Shown in pieces: positions 26,532-34,970 of a DNA stretch of 64,000 nucleotides. Source of the DNA: Bacteriovoracaceae bacterium. Lineage in GTDB: Bacteria; Bdellovibrionota; Bacteriovoracia; Bacteriovoracales; Bacteriovoracaceae. The notes under the pieces were generated by a model. It was not told the DNA's origin and ran no database searches. It saw nothing but the letters and a program-made list of their open reading frames with translations. A program made the translations under genes and the position numbers. Within the stretch, counting starts at the first letter, position 1. Each line of letters starts with the position of its first letter. The stretch is from positions 124,001 through 188,000 of the forward strand of contig JAMPXB010000005.1 in NCBI GenBank assembly GCA_023701435.1, written 5' to 3'.

Positions 26532-27226
26532 TATTTAATCCTGATAACTTTTGAATGAGTAATTTTATTCTGCAGATCAAAGTAAGAGAAAAGTCCCAGA
26601 CTGATAAAATTAAGAAGACTGACTGTCGAACGTACAAAGAGTGAAGAAAGGGTCAGTGGTTTATCATCCAACCCCATGACTCTTAAACCGAACATGCTCT
26701 TACCCAGAGTTGATTGGCTGGTCTTTTCAAAGACTGAAAAATAAATCAAATAGAAACCACAAAAGAGAGTTAACACTAGTGGGGTAATTTCATTTGGGTA
26801 CTGCATCCACACTTCCAACAGATCCATGCTAATGGTTCTTGCCATCACTGTTAGCACCATGCCAAGAACAGCTGCCACCGAAAACAAATCGAACAGGTAA
26901 GCAAATACGCGCGGGGCTTTATCCGCAAGGCGATAATATTTTTCCTCTTCTACTTTTTCTTCTGGAAGAAGATCTTCAGGAGCTGCCTGGTTTTGACCAT
27001 AAAAGAGTGAAAGATCATTTTGATATAAATTCATTTCTTTCTTGGGTGCAGTATGGGCCTGAGGCATAGGACTGGCCGTCACGGTTCTTTCAGTAAAAAC
27101 AGGTTTGATCTCAGTGGCTTTTTGATGATGAAAGCCGAGACCGGAAGTAATCGGCTTGAATTCAAATTCAATGTCCTCAATGGGAGTATGAGTATTATTC
27201 GTTTTCTTGACTTGTTCTAAATTCAT
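26531..27226 (-). CDS. RDD-family membrane protein
   Basis: 231 residues. About 100 hydrophilic residues lead to an RDD domain: [18 protein letters not shown] (normally xRxxAxxxD), a second membrane helix ([19 protein letters not shown]) and [20 protein letters not shown], the typical loop. Three or four membrane spans are present. The long polar N-terminus is unusual for the family. The role of RDD proteins is mostly unknown; some act in ion exchange. It follows rsmE by 40 bases. Confidence 0.88.
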   Translation of the reverse strand: MNLEQVKKTNNTHTPIEDIEFEFKPITSGLGFHHQKATEIKPVFTERTVTASPMPQAHTAPKKEMNLYQNDLSLFYGQNQAAPEDLLPEEKVEEEKYYRLADKAPRVFAYLFDLFSVAAVLGMVLTVMARTISMDLLEVWMQYPNEITPLVLTLFCGFYLIYFSVFEKTSQSTLGKSMFGLRVMGLDDKPLTLSSLFVRSTVSLLNFISLGLFSYFDLQNKITHSKVIRIK

Positions 27227-27266
27227 AATGTGTCCTTGTTACCCTTTAATCATATCAAGCCAAACT

Positions 27267-27959
27267 TCACTTAAGCAAACTTTCGATCATAAGACCTGCC
27301 CCTACTGCCAAGGCCGTTGGTGTTCGCAAAATGGGTGTAGGCAAGTTAACAACCCGGACTCGCTCTTTCGAATGGAGAAACTGTAATTCTCCGGAAGAAA
27401 AACCACCTTCTGGTCCGATAATCAACAAACGAGGGGACAAGCTATCGCTCGTCTTTTTTGGGGCCTGAATTTTGGTCTGGGAATCCATGAGGATCGCCTC
27501 TGAATACTGATCCCAGGGAATTGATTTCCAGTCAGCTTCCTGAACCTGTGGCAAGTAAGGTGCATTTGATTGCTCAAGAGCAGAAACTAAAAGTTTTTCC
27601 ACCCGGTCAGCTTCGGGGAAACGCATTTGGGAAAAATCCGACCGTACCAAATAAATATTCCTGAAACCCAATTCGGTTGCTTGCTTCAGGCACAACTCCA
27701 GAGCATCCCGCTTCGGCATACCCAAGGCCAGATCAAAATTAAAGGAACGCTGGTCCTCGATTTTTTCTTTAAATTTTAATTTCAATTCTCTTTTACTGAT
27801 GGACTCAACGGTAGTTACGACCATTAGTCCGGCACCGCTTAAAAGCATTAGCTCTTCACCAGCTTCAATCCTAACTACATTCACCAGGTGATGCAGAGAT
27901 TGGTCTTTCAGGACGTAGCTATCTTGCTCAATAAGATCTTTTACCCAATGGGCCCTCAT
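27267..27959 (-). CDS. rsmE: 16S rRNA m3U1498 methyltransferase
   Basis: 230 residues, a SPOUT-fold protein. An N-terminal PUA-like part (HHLVNVVRIEAGEELMLL) leads to the knotted domain with LALGMPKRDALELCLKQATELG, LLIIGPEGGFSSGEL and LPTPILRTPTALAVGAGL. These are the diagnostic RsmE blocks. Its ATG overlaps the prmA stop (ATGA), the common prmA-rsmE pairing of Proteobacteria and relatives. Confidence 0.95.
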   Translation of the reverse strand: MRAHWVKDLIEQDSYVLKDQSLHHLVNVVRIEAGEELMLLSGAGLMVVTTVESISKRELKLKFKEKIEDQRSFNFDLALGMPKRDALELCLKQATELGFRNIYLVRSDFSQMRFPEADRVEKLLVSALEQSNAPYLPQVQEADWKSIPWDQYSEAILMDSQTKIQAPKKTSDSLSPRLLIIGPEGGFSSGELQFLHSKERVRVVNLPTPILRTPTALAVGAGLMIESLLK

Positions 27960-28918
27960 GAATGACCTTTTTTAAAGAGCACTGCCGCCCAGTCACCTTT
28001 TTCTAAATGACTGATCATTTGCATGCCCGCCTTGCTATAAGATTCAATAATCCCCGGGGCCTGATGCTTTAAAAGTCCGGAAAGAATCAAGGCTCCGCCA
28101 TTTTTGGTGTGTCCAATCAGAGCTTCTTGTTCTTGAATCAGGATACTTTCCAGGATATTAGCGAAAACCAAATCATATTCCTGGAGAAGCTTTTCCCGCA
28201 CTTCCGGAAGCAATAATCGAAACGAATGATTTTCTAAGTGATTCGTTTCCGCATTTTGATAACAGTTTTTGTTGGCCTCTGGATCAATGTCATAAAAATC
28301 CACTTTGGCATCAGGAAAAAACTTAAAAACAGAAAGACCCAAAATTCCTGAACCAGACCCGAAGTCCAATACCTTTTCTATTTTCTGATTAAGAAGGAAT
28401 TCGGTAAAAAGTTTTAAGCACAGAAAGGTGGTCTCATGACTGCCGGTGCCGAAGCCCATTCCGGGATAAATATATATCTGCTCTTTACTCTCGGACTTGA
28501 AGTCTTGTTTCCAGGAAGGAATAATTTCCAACTGCTCATTAACCCTGATCGGTGAATAATGCTTTTTCCATTCTGCATTCCAGTCTTGCACTGGTTGTTC
28601 TTCTAACTGTGATTCACAGAGGAATTCGGTCCGCACTCTATTATAGAAGCTTTCTGCTTGTTCTGGATCGGCAAAGAAAAAACGATAATTGATAGGAGTT
28701 CCCAAAACCCGGGATTCAACTTCATCAATGACCTCTTGGGGAAGATCGCCACCCGAATAAGAACGCTCTCCCAGAAGGGCATCCACTTCTGCTTCATTTA
28801 ATGAAAATTCTTCAATCCCCATGGCCTCAAAATCATTGAGCGCCATGGATTCAACTGTTTGCCACTGATCCCCGGTAGGCTGAAAATGAAAAAGTGTTAC
28901 GACCCAAAATACATCCAT
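27956..28918 (-). CDS. prmA: Ribosomal protein L11 methyltransferase
   Basis: 320 residues. The N-terminal substrate domain (WQTVESMALNDFEAMGIEEF) leads to the SAM domain: YIYPGMGFGTGSHETTFLCL, VLDFGSGSGILGLSVF, VDFYDIDPEA, and the NILE motif in VFANILESIL. It trimethylates L11 in the cytosol. As first gene of prmA-rsmE-RDD-rfaE2-unknown it should carry the promoter in the 91-base divergent gap shared with udk. Confidence 0.94.
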   Translation of the reverse strand: MDVFWVVTLFHFQPTGDQWQTVESMALNDFEAMGIEEFSLNEAEVDALLGERSYSGGDLPQEVIDEVESRVLGTPINYRFFFADPEQAESFYNRVRTEFLCESQLEEQPVQDWNAEWKKHYSPIRVNEQLEIIPSWKQDFKSESKEQIYIYPGMGFGTGSHETTFLCLKLFTEFLLNQKIEKVLDFGSGSGILGLSVFKFFPDAKVDFYDIDPEANKNCYQNAETNHLENHSFRLLLPEVREKLLQEYDLVFANILESILIQEQEALIGHTKNGGALILSGLLKHQAPGIIESYSKAGMQMISHLEKGDWAAVLFKKGHS

Positions 28919-29009
28919 AAAAATCCTTTAATAAAGAGTGGATTTATAGCTTAAGTTTCGGGTTATGTGAGGCTAAAAAAATTACATTCTGAAAGGTTTT
29001 CTTGGGCAG

Positions 29010-29681
29010 ATGGCAGATTATTTGTTAAAGATTTCAACTCATATGCAGCAAAATATCTTCCTTATTGGTATCGCAGGTGGCTCAGGCTCTGGTAAAACTA
29101 CTTTTGCCAAAAAAGTCATGAAGGGCATTAATAGCTCTAATTCTAAAATCCTTCACATGGATTCCTATTACTTACCGACGGTCCCTAAGATCAACGGTAA
29201 ACCCAATTATGATCACCCTGATGCCTTTGACTGGGTTTTACTCAGACAGCATCTGATTGAACTAAAGAAAGGGCATGCAATCCAGGTCCCTAAATACGAC
29301 TTTGCGACCTCCAGCCGTACCGGGGAATTTGAAACAGTTGGTCCTTGCAAAGTAGTACTCTTTGAAGGGATTTTTTCACTCTATGATCAGGAAATCAGAA
29401 ATATTCTGGATATTAAGTGCTTTTTGCATGTTGATTCAGACATTCGATTTACCAGAAGACTCCACCGTGACGTAAAGGAACGTGGAAGATCATTGGAATC
29501 AGTTATCGCTCAGTACTATGATTCTGTACGTCCAATGTATCAAAAATACCTGGACCCCCAGAAGCAATATGCTGACTTTACTGTAGGCGAAGAGACGGAT
29601 GTTGCTGCCCTGATATTAGCAGCTCGAATTAAGCAATTATTGCATCCTGAAGCAGATGCTCCTGCACATCAGCACATCTAA
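29010..29681 (+). CDS. udk: Uridine kinase
   Basis: 223 residues. The P-loop is GGSGSGKTTFAKKV near residue 20, followed by LHMDSYYL, NYDHPDAFDW, KYDFATSSRT and VLFEGIFSLYD, the uridine/cytidine kinase blocks. DSDIRFTRRLHRDVKERGR is the lid. It phosphorylates uridine and cytidine in pyrimidine salvage. ATG 29010 follows GGGCAG; ATG 29043 would give a shorter protein that still holds the P-loop. Confidence 0.93.
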   Translation: MADYLLKISTHMQQNIFLIGIAGGSGSGKTTFAKKVMKGINSSNSKILHMDSYYLPTVPKINGKPNYDHPDAFDWVLLRQHLIELKKGHAIQVPKYDFATSSRTGEFETVGPCKVVLFEGIFSLYDQEIRNILDIKCFLHVDSDIRFTRRLHRDVKERGRSLESVIAQYYDSVRPMYQKYLDPQKQYADFTVGEETDVAALILAARIKQLLHPEADAPAHQHI

Positions 29682-29703
29682 TCGTTTAAAAGAATCATTT
29701 ATC

Positions 29704-29726
29704 TGATATAATTCCTTTAAAGGAAT
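29704..29726 (+). promoter_or_regulatory. Extended -10 promoter with palindrome before the RNase J-like gene
   Basis: TGA-TATAAT (29704-29712) is an extended -10 element. It runs into the perfect 16-base palindrome ATTCCTTTAAAGGAAT (29711-29726), which covers the predicted transcription start and the AAAGGA ribosome site. The -35 region is poor. The palindrome could be an operator. Confidence 0.5.
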
Positions 29727-29733
29727 TACTGTC

Positions 29734-31350
29734 TTGAAAAATAAATATTTTAGCGTTTTACCAATTGGCGGTGTTGAAGAGATCGGGTCAAACATGACCT
29801 TAATCAGCACTCCTGAAGAACAAATTGTCATCGACTGCGGAATGCTCTTTCCTTATGAAGAGTGCTTTGCCATCAACTACCTGATTCCTGATTTTTCACT
29901 TTTGGATTCAAGCAAACTCACCTCTATCGTGATCACTCATGGACATGAAGACCACATTGGCGGCTTAGCGCATCTCCTGATGGCATTTCCGAACATTACC
30001 GTCTATGCCACAAACTTCACACTCCATCTAATTCAGAAAAAACTGGAAGAACATAAGATTAATTTTAAATACAAAGTATACGATCCGGATTCGGAGCTCA
30101 CTTTTAAGGGAGTGGACATTTGTCCCGTACATGTAAATCACTCGATTCCAGAAACTTGTGGACTCATCATACGCTCTAAAGACCGAAAATGGGGAGCCCT
30201 CTACATTTCTGACTTCAAGGTTGACCTGTATTCCAAGCATGAAAGACCAATTGATTTAAAACGAATTAATGAAAAACTTTCTGAATGTGAACAAACTGCG
30301 TTCTTCATGGACTCAACCAATATTTTAAATGATGGCAAAACAGTTTCCGAAGGGGAGCTGCTGACCGATTTAAAATCACTGTTAGAACGAGATGAGAATC
30401 GCATTTATATCACTCTCTTTGCTTCTAACGTTCACCGTATGAACACTATCGCTAAAATGGCGGTGGCCACAGGCAGAAAAGTGGTCATCATGGGTCGATC
30501 ACTCAAAACTTATATGGAAGCAGCTTTCGAAACGGGTCATGCACAGATTCCGCCAGAAGACCTATTTCTCCCTGATCAAGTAAAGGGTCAAAGCGGTAAG
30601 ATGTTAATCTTTCTCTCTGGTTGTCAGGGTGATTTTCTTTCAGCACTAAGACGCTTTAGCTATGGAGAAGATGGGACTTTTAAACCGGGTCCGGGTGATC
30701 TGGTTATCTTTAGTTCGAAAGTTATTCCCGGCAACGAAAAAAAGATTTCCCGCATTTACAACAAACTAACTGAGTTTGGGGCCGAAATTATCACTGCCAA
30801 TGACCAACTCATTCATGCTTCCGGTCACCCTGGCAAAGAGGACCTTAACATCCTTTTAAAAAGCTTCACCCCTAATTTCTATTTTCCCATCCATGGTGAA
30901 TCTTACTTTCTAAAAAAACACTATGAATTCATCCAGGCAAATTATCCCAAAGTTTCAGCGCGGCTGATTTATAACTATCAGGAAGTCATCCTGGGTGATG
31001 GCACTGTAAAAATTGAAGAACATGAGTCCCAAGAACCTCATCTTATTCACGGCAAAGCACTGGAAATCGAAAAAACTCAGGTCAGCCAACGCCGCAAGAT
31101 GGCCACTCAAGGTGCTGTCTTCATCAGTTATCATCGCAGTATGGGTCATATTGAAATCACGACTCTTGGCCTGCCATTGATCTTTCAAGATAACATTGAG
31201 CAATTAAAGAAACGGCTTCTCCAACAGATTCGATCAGATTTAATCAGTCGAGAGGAGAACTACTTTAAGGACCAGCTGAAGATCTCGGCTCGTCAGTTTT
31301 GCAATAACTTACTGGGCTATAAACCGGTAACGGAAGTTCATTTATACTAG
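29734..31350 (+). CDS. RNase J-family metallo-beta-lactamase ribonuclease
   Basis: 538 residues from TTG 29734. The metal motif is HGHEDHIGG near residue 69. Other RNase J blocks are NHSIPETCGLIIRS, SDFKVDL (usually GDFK), FASNVHRMNTIAKMA, SSKVIPGNEKKISR, LIHASGHPGKEDL and FPIHGE. The C-terminal domain is present. RNase J enzymes are 5'-3' exo- and endoribonucleases of mRNA turnover. The Gly-to-Ser change in the SDFK block is a small deviation. No in-frame ATG lies closer than the TTG; AAGGA lies upstream inside a palindrome. Confidence 0.85.
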   Translation: MKNKYFSVLPIGGVEEIGSNMTLISTPEEQIVIDCGMLFPYEECFAINYLIPDFSLLDSSKLTSIVITHGHEDHIGGLAHLLMAFPNITVYATNFTLHLIQKKLEEHKINFKYKVYDPDSELTFKGVDICPVHVNHSIPETCGLIIRSKDRKWGALYISDFKVDLYSKHERPIDLKRINEKLSECEQTAFFMDSTNILNDGKTVSEGELLTDLKSLLERDENRIYITLFASNVHRMNTIAKMAVATGRKVVIMGRSLKTYMEAAFETGHAQIPPEDLFLPDQVKGQSGKMLIFLSGCQGDFLSALRRFSYGEDGTFKPGPGDLVIFSSKVIPGNEKKISRIYNKLTEFGAEIITANDQLIHASGHPGKEDLNILLKSFTPNFYFPIHGESYFLKKHYEFIQANYPKVSARLIYNYQEVILGDGTVKIEEHESQEPHLIHGKALEIEKTQVSQRRKMATQGAVFISYHRSMGHIEITTLGLPLIFQDNIEQLKKRLLQQIRSDLISREENYFKDQLKISARQFCNNLLGYKPVTEVHLY

Positions 31351-31373
31351 CCAATTATTTGGGATGATTTACA

Positions 31374-31985
31374 ATGGCTATGATGGAAAATACGGCAATC
31401 GTTCTCATCGTCATCACTTTGTTCTTCCTAGTCATCATTGTGGGGCTACTGACAGTTCTTATTTTTAAATTAACTAAAGGCTCCACTAATCTAGTTAATA
31501 GCAGTCAGCCCAATTCTGGAGAGGCACCTCATCCAGATGTTTCGAAAACAGAATTTCATCCCGGCATTATTGAGAGAATGAAGGAAATGGAAAGATTCAA
31601 ACCTAAGCGGTCTGAACTTTTTTGTCCCAATCATCCTGATGAGCCTGGAGAGGTCACCTGTGGTATTTGTGACATGTTATTCTGCAAGGCTTGCATTAAG
31701 CCCTTTAAGTCTCTTCATTTTTGCAAGGAGCACATTCCTTTAATCATGCGGCACGAATGGGAAGAAGTGATGACCGTTAAGACTTCAACTCAGAATCCGG
31801 AAGAAGGGGTTGAACTGTTTGAAGCAAAAAAGAGATTATTCGTAGATAAGAAAATTCCCACCTATATAGAGACTCATTACAAAATCAATGTCGACCAGGA
31901 TTACATAGAAACTTATCTGGTGGTGCTGGCCATTCGTGAAAACGTGGACTCAGTCAAAAAGTATCTGATCGAATCACATCCATAA
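31374..31985 (+). CDS. Membrane-anchored B-box-like zinc-finger protein
   Basis: 203 residues. One N-terminal membrane helix (IVLIVITLFFLVIIVGLLTVLIF) is followed by a linker and a Cys/His cluster near residues 80-120: CPNHP, CGICDMLFCKAC, FCKEH. The spacing suits two zinc ions as in B-box fingers. The C-terminal 80 residues have no motif I know. It lies 23 bases after the RNase J-like gene on the same strand. Such zinc modules usually mediate protein contacts; a partner role for the nuclease is speculation. Confidence 0.8.
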   Translation: MAMMENTAIVLIVITLFFLVIIVGLLTVLIFKLTKGSTNLVNSSQPNSGEAPHPDVSKTEFHPGIIERMKEMERFKPKRSELFCPNHPDEPGEVTCGICDMLFCKACIKPFKSLHFCKEHIPLIMRHEWEEVMTVKTSTQNPEEGVELFEAKKRLFVDKKIPTYIETHYKINVDQDYIETYLVVLAIRENVDSVKKYLIESHP

Positions 31986-32013
31986 ATAAAAAACCCCACT
32001 CTCAAGGTGGGGT
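31985..32013 (-). terminator. Terminator at the end of the dcw cluster
   Basis: A seven-base stem ACCCCAC/GTGGGGT (31993-31999 with 32007-32013) is followed on the minus strand by TTTTTTATTT. It ends the ftsZ transcript; on the plus strand the T-run is weak, so it probably works less well for the B-box gene. Confidence 0.8.
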
Positions 32014-32039
32014 CTTCTAACTGTAAATTTTAACTTTTA

Positions 32040-33629
32040 TTAAATTTGCGAGTCGTGATTGCGCTCATTCTTTTTCATGAAAGAAGGAGTATCAAATTCG
32101 TCTTCGTCAAAGTTGAAGAAGCCTAATTTCTCAGCGATCGACTTAATACGGCTTTCACGAGTTTGAGCTGCTTGAGCTGTAACATTACCAGTAGGAGCTT
32201 CTGAATTATCAAAGTGAGAATATTCCTGACGCTCAACAACCGCAGGAGCTTTTGGTGCTACTGGAGCTGCTACTGTATTAGAGTCAAAGTTCTTCTGAGA
32301 CTCATATTTTGAAGCTGCACTCTGAAGCTTTTCCGCCCAATTGATTTTAGGCTTAGCAGTTTCAGTTCTGGCATCTTCAAGATCAAAGCTGATTTCTGAT
32401 TTTACAGCATAATCAGTATTCTTCGCCATCATTGGAGCTTCTTCTCTGACAGGAGCTGGAGCAGCTTCCATTTTAGGAACTTCAACTCTCGGAGTTTCCA
32501 TGCGAGGAGCTTCAGTTCTTACCGGAGCAGGAGTTTCAACTCGAGCAGGAGCTTCAGTTCTTACAGGAGCAGGAGTTTCAACTCGGGCTGGAGCAGCCTG
32601 ATAAGCTGGTACTTCCGGGGCAGCTGTGCGAGAGATGTGAGACGCTGGAGCCATCACTTCTTTGCGAGCCGTCTGTAAACCAGTAGCAATCACAGTTACT
32701 TTGATATCTTCACCCATTGAATCATCAATGACAGTACCAAAAATAATTTCAGCATCTTCATCAGCTGCTTCCATGATCAGAGTTACAGCTTGGTTAGTTT
32801 CATGAGTAGTAAGGGAACCATTTCCAGTGATGTTGATGATGATACCAGTAGCACCTTCAATTGAAACATCCTCAAGAAGTGGAGAACTGATCGCCTGACG
32901 AGCAGCTACCAGAGCTCTGTCTGTGCCAGAAGCAGAGCCTGTACCCATAAGAGATAGGCCCTTATTTGTCATAACGGTTGATACGTCGGCAAAGTCAGCA
33001 TTGATCAGACCTGTATTGTTAATTAAGTCTGAGATACCTTGAACAGCATTAAGAAGAACTTCATCAGCTGCTTTAAAAGTATCAACTAGTGAAAGGTTCT
33101 CACCGGCCAATTGAAGCAGGCGCTGGTTAGGAATACAAATCAAAGAATCCACTGATTCTTCAAGGGAACGAATACCTTCGTCAGCTTGGCGTGAACGCTT
33201 TTTACCTTCAAAGATAAACGGTTTAGTTACAACGCCAACTGTAAGCGCACCCATTTCGCGGGCAAGCTTAGCAATAACTGGAGCTGCACCAGTTCCTGTT
33301 CCACCGCCCATTCCGGCAGTAACAAAAACCATATCTGCACCATCTAGAACTTCAGATAGTTTTTCATAGTCTTCAATGGCGGCCTTACGTCCAACTTCCG
33401 GGTTAGCACCAGCTCCCAGACCTTTTGTAACGTTTCCACCAAGCTGAATTTTTGTTCCGGCAAGGTTAGCGGCCAGGGCCTGAGAATCAGTGTTGGCAAC
33501 AATGTACTCCACACCTGTAAGGCCTGAACGAATCATAGTGTTGACAGCATTACATCCGCCTCCACCTACACCAATGACTTTAATCTTGGCTCCAATTGAT
33601 GGATTTTGGTTGTCAGCAATATCGAACAT
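32040..33629 (-). CDS. ftsZ: Cell division GTPase FtsZ with extended Pro/Ala linker
   Basis: 529 residues, well above the roughly 380 of E. coli. The N-terminal GTPase is intact: [13 protein letters not shown], the tubulin signature [10 protein letters not shown] and NADFADV (T7 loop). After residue 320 a linker of about 180 residues is rich in Pro, Ala, Val and Glu. It carries a 14-residue tandem repeat and ends in the conserved tail DTPSFMKK, which binds FtsA. The start ATG 33629 has GGAGG inside a small inverted repeat. It is the last gene of the dcw run. Confidence 0.97.
   Translation of the reverse strand: MFDIADNQNPSIGAKIKVIGVGGGGCNAVNTMIRSGLTGVEYIVANTDSQALAANLAGTKIQLGGNVTKGLGAGANPEVGRKAAIEDYEKLSEVLDGADMVFVTAGMGGGTGTGAAPVIAKLAREMGALTVGVVTKPFIFEGKKRSRQADEGIRSLEESVDSLICIPNQRLLQLAGENLSLVDTFKAADEVLLNAVQGISDLINNTGLINADFADVSTVMTNKGLSLMGTGSASGTDRALVAARQAISSPLLEDVSIEGATGIIINITGNGSLTTHETNQAVTLIMEAADEDAEIIFGTVIDDSMGEDIKVTVIATGLQTARKEVMAPASHISRTAAPEVPAYQAAPARVETPAPVRTEAPARVETPAPVRTEAPRMETPRVEVPKMEAAPAPVREEAPMMAKNTDYAVKSEISFDLEDARTETAKPKINWAEKLQSAASKYESQKNFDSNTVAAPVAPKAPAVVERQEYSHFDNSEAPTGNVTAQAAQTRESRIKSIAEKLGFFNFDEDEFDTPSFMKKNERNHDSQI
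32508..32591 (-). repeat. 42-bp tandem repeat (two copies) in ftsZ
   Basis: Two adjacent 42-base units (32508-32549 and 32550-32591) differ at about three bases. They encode the repeated linker segment [14 protein letters not shown]. Length variation between strains would be expected. Confidence 0.85.
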
Positions 33630-33632
33630 AAG

Positions 33633-33649
33633 AATTTCCTCCGGAAATT
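33633..33649 (-). promoter_or_regulatory. Inverted repeat around the ftsZ ribosome site
   Basis: AATTTCC and GGAAATT pair perfectly around a three-base loop. The GGAGG of ftsZ spans loop and right arm, and the left arm overlaps the ftsA stop codon. It could couple ftsZ initiation to ribosomes ending ftsA. Confidence 0.45.
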
Positions 33650-34883
33650 AAAAAATTTCTTTCCATACATTTTTCAATGATTTACCTAATTTATCAAACA
33701 TATCTACTTCATCTTGTACTTTTTCTTCACGAGTTACAGCTTGTGAAGCATGCTGAGATTCCTGGAGAAGGCCAAGCACAGTTGAAAATTTTGGATGTTG
33801 CATGGCCGTAGTCATACCACCAAAAGCCGAAGGGTAACCCAGCTTTACCGGCTTCTCTAAAATGTATTCTGCTAGTTCCGGCAAATTTTTAATAAGAGCA
33901 CCACCACCAGTAAGGACAAATCCTCCAGTAATAGCTCCTTGCAAGTTCTTCTCCAAAATCAACTCGCGCACTACTTGAAAGAGCTCATCCGCTCTAGCTC
34001 CAAGGACTTCCGAGACAAAACTCAATGGAACTTCACGAGGCTTGGTGCCAGAAAGGCCCTGAACAGTTAGATAAGTTTCGTTTAAACGAGTGTCTTTTAG
34101 AACCGTCCCGTGGGTCAATTTGATCCTCTCCGCTTCGTTGTGAGGGATCTTTAGTGCTACCGCCAGATCGTTAGTGAAATGATTTCCACCTAGTGGAATA
34201 ATCTGTGAATGCAACAAACTGCCTTCTTTCCAGACAGCAACATCTGTTGTTCCACCACCGATATCAATCAGTACAACTCCCAATTCTTTTTCTTCATTTG
34301 AAAGAACAGAACGTGAAGAAGCAATCGGCTGCAATATAATAGAGTTGGCGGCCAGACCGGCCTGCTCAACACATTTAATTAAATTATGAATAAGCGGAGT
34401 TTTTCCAGTAACAATATGAACGTTTACTTCCAAACGGGAACCGCACATGCCTATCGGATTTTTAATTCCAACAGTATTATCTACCTTGAATTCTTGTGGA
34501 ATGACGTGAAGGATTTCACGATCTGAAGGAATCAATACAGCTTTGGCTGCTTCGATCACTCGATCAACATCGGCTTGTTTAATTTCTTTGTTCTTAACGG
34601 GAACAACACCAGACGAATTGAAACAATAAATGTGATTACCGGCGATGCCGATAGTGGCCGATTCCAATTCTTCAATCCCTGCCATGAGTTTTGCTTCTTC
34701 AATGGAAGAGCGGATACTCTCAACAGTTTTTTCAATATTTACTACGGAGCCTTTTTTAAGACCATGACTAGGGTGTGATCCTACTCCGAGAATTTCAAGA
34801 TTTTTAGCAGATTTATGCGCGATAAGGGTGCAGACTTTTGTTGTCCCGATATCCAAAGCGACAATTACACTTTTGGTGCTCAT
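33648..34883 (-). CDS. ftsA: Cell division protein FtsA
   Basis: 411 residues. Actin-fold phosphate motifs are ALDIGTTKVCTLIA at the start and VLIDIGGGTTDVAVW near residue 205; TGGFVLTGGGALIKNL forms the adenosine motif. The C-terminal amphipathic helix LGKSLKNVWKEIF is the membrane-targeting sequence. It tethers FtsZ to the membrane. The ATG follows an 87-base gap with two hairpins; AAGGG lies about seven bases upstream. It is separated from ftsZ by 18 bases. Confidence 0.96.
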   Translation of the reverse strand: MSTKSVIVALDIGTTKVCTLIAHKSAKNLEILGVGSHPSHGLKKGSVVNIEKTVESIRSSIEEAKLMAGIEELESATIGIAGNHIYCFNSSGVVPVKNKEIKQADVDRVIEAAKAVLIPSDREILHVIPQEFKVDNTVGIKNPIGMCGSRLEVNVHIVTGKTPLIHNLIKCVEQAGLAANSIILQPIASSRSVLSNEEKELGVVLIDIGGGTTDVAVWKEGSLLHSQIIPLGGNHFTNDLAVALKIPHNEAERIKLTHGTVLKDTRLNETYLTVQGLSGTKPREVPLSFVSEVLGARADELFQVVRELILEKNLQGAITGGFVLTGGGALIKNLPELAEYILEKPVKLGYPSAFGGMTTAMQHPKFSTVLGLLQESQHASQAVTREEKVQDEVDMFDKLGKSLKNVWKEIF

Positions 34884-34902
34884 GAGATTCCCTTCTCAAA
34901 AA

Positions 34903-34961
34903 CTCTTCTCAATGGAAGAGGGCAGATTCATTCTGACTAGAAACGAGGCGTTCATCGCCTC
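34903..34961 (-). promoter_or_regulatory. Two hairpins in the ftsQ-like/ftsA gap
   Basis: In transcription order, GAGGCG/CGCCTC with a five-base loop (34945-34961) precedes CTCTTC/GAAGAG with a six-base loop (34903-34920). Neither is followed by a proper T-run, so they are not typical terminators. They lie in the longest non-coding gap of the dcw cluster, before ftsAZ. Confidence 0.45.
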
Positions 34962-34970
34962 TCTAAAATT

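Noticed and set aside
32508-32591. CRISPR-like or mobile repeat
   Set aside because: Two directly adjacent 42-bp units in frame inside ftsZ are a protein-linker duplication, without spacers.
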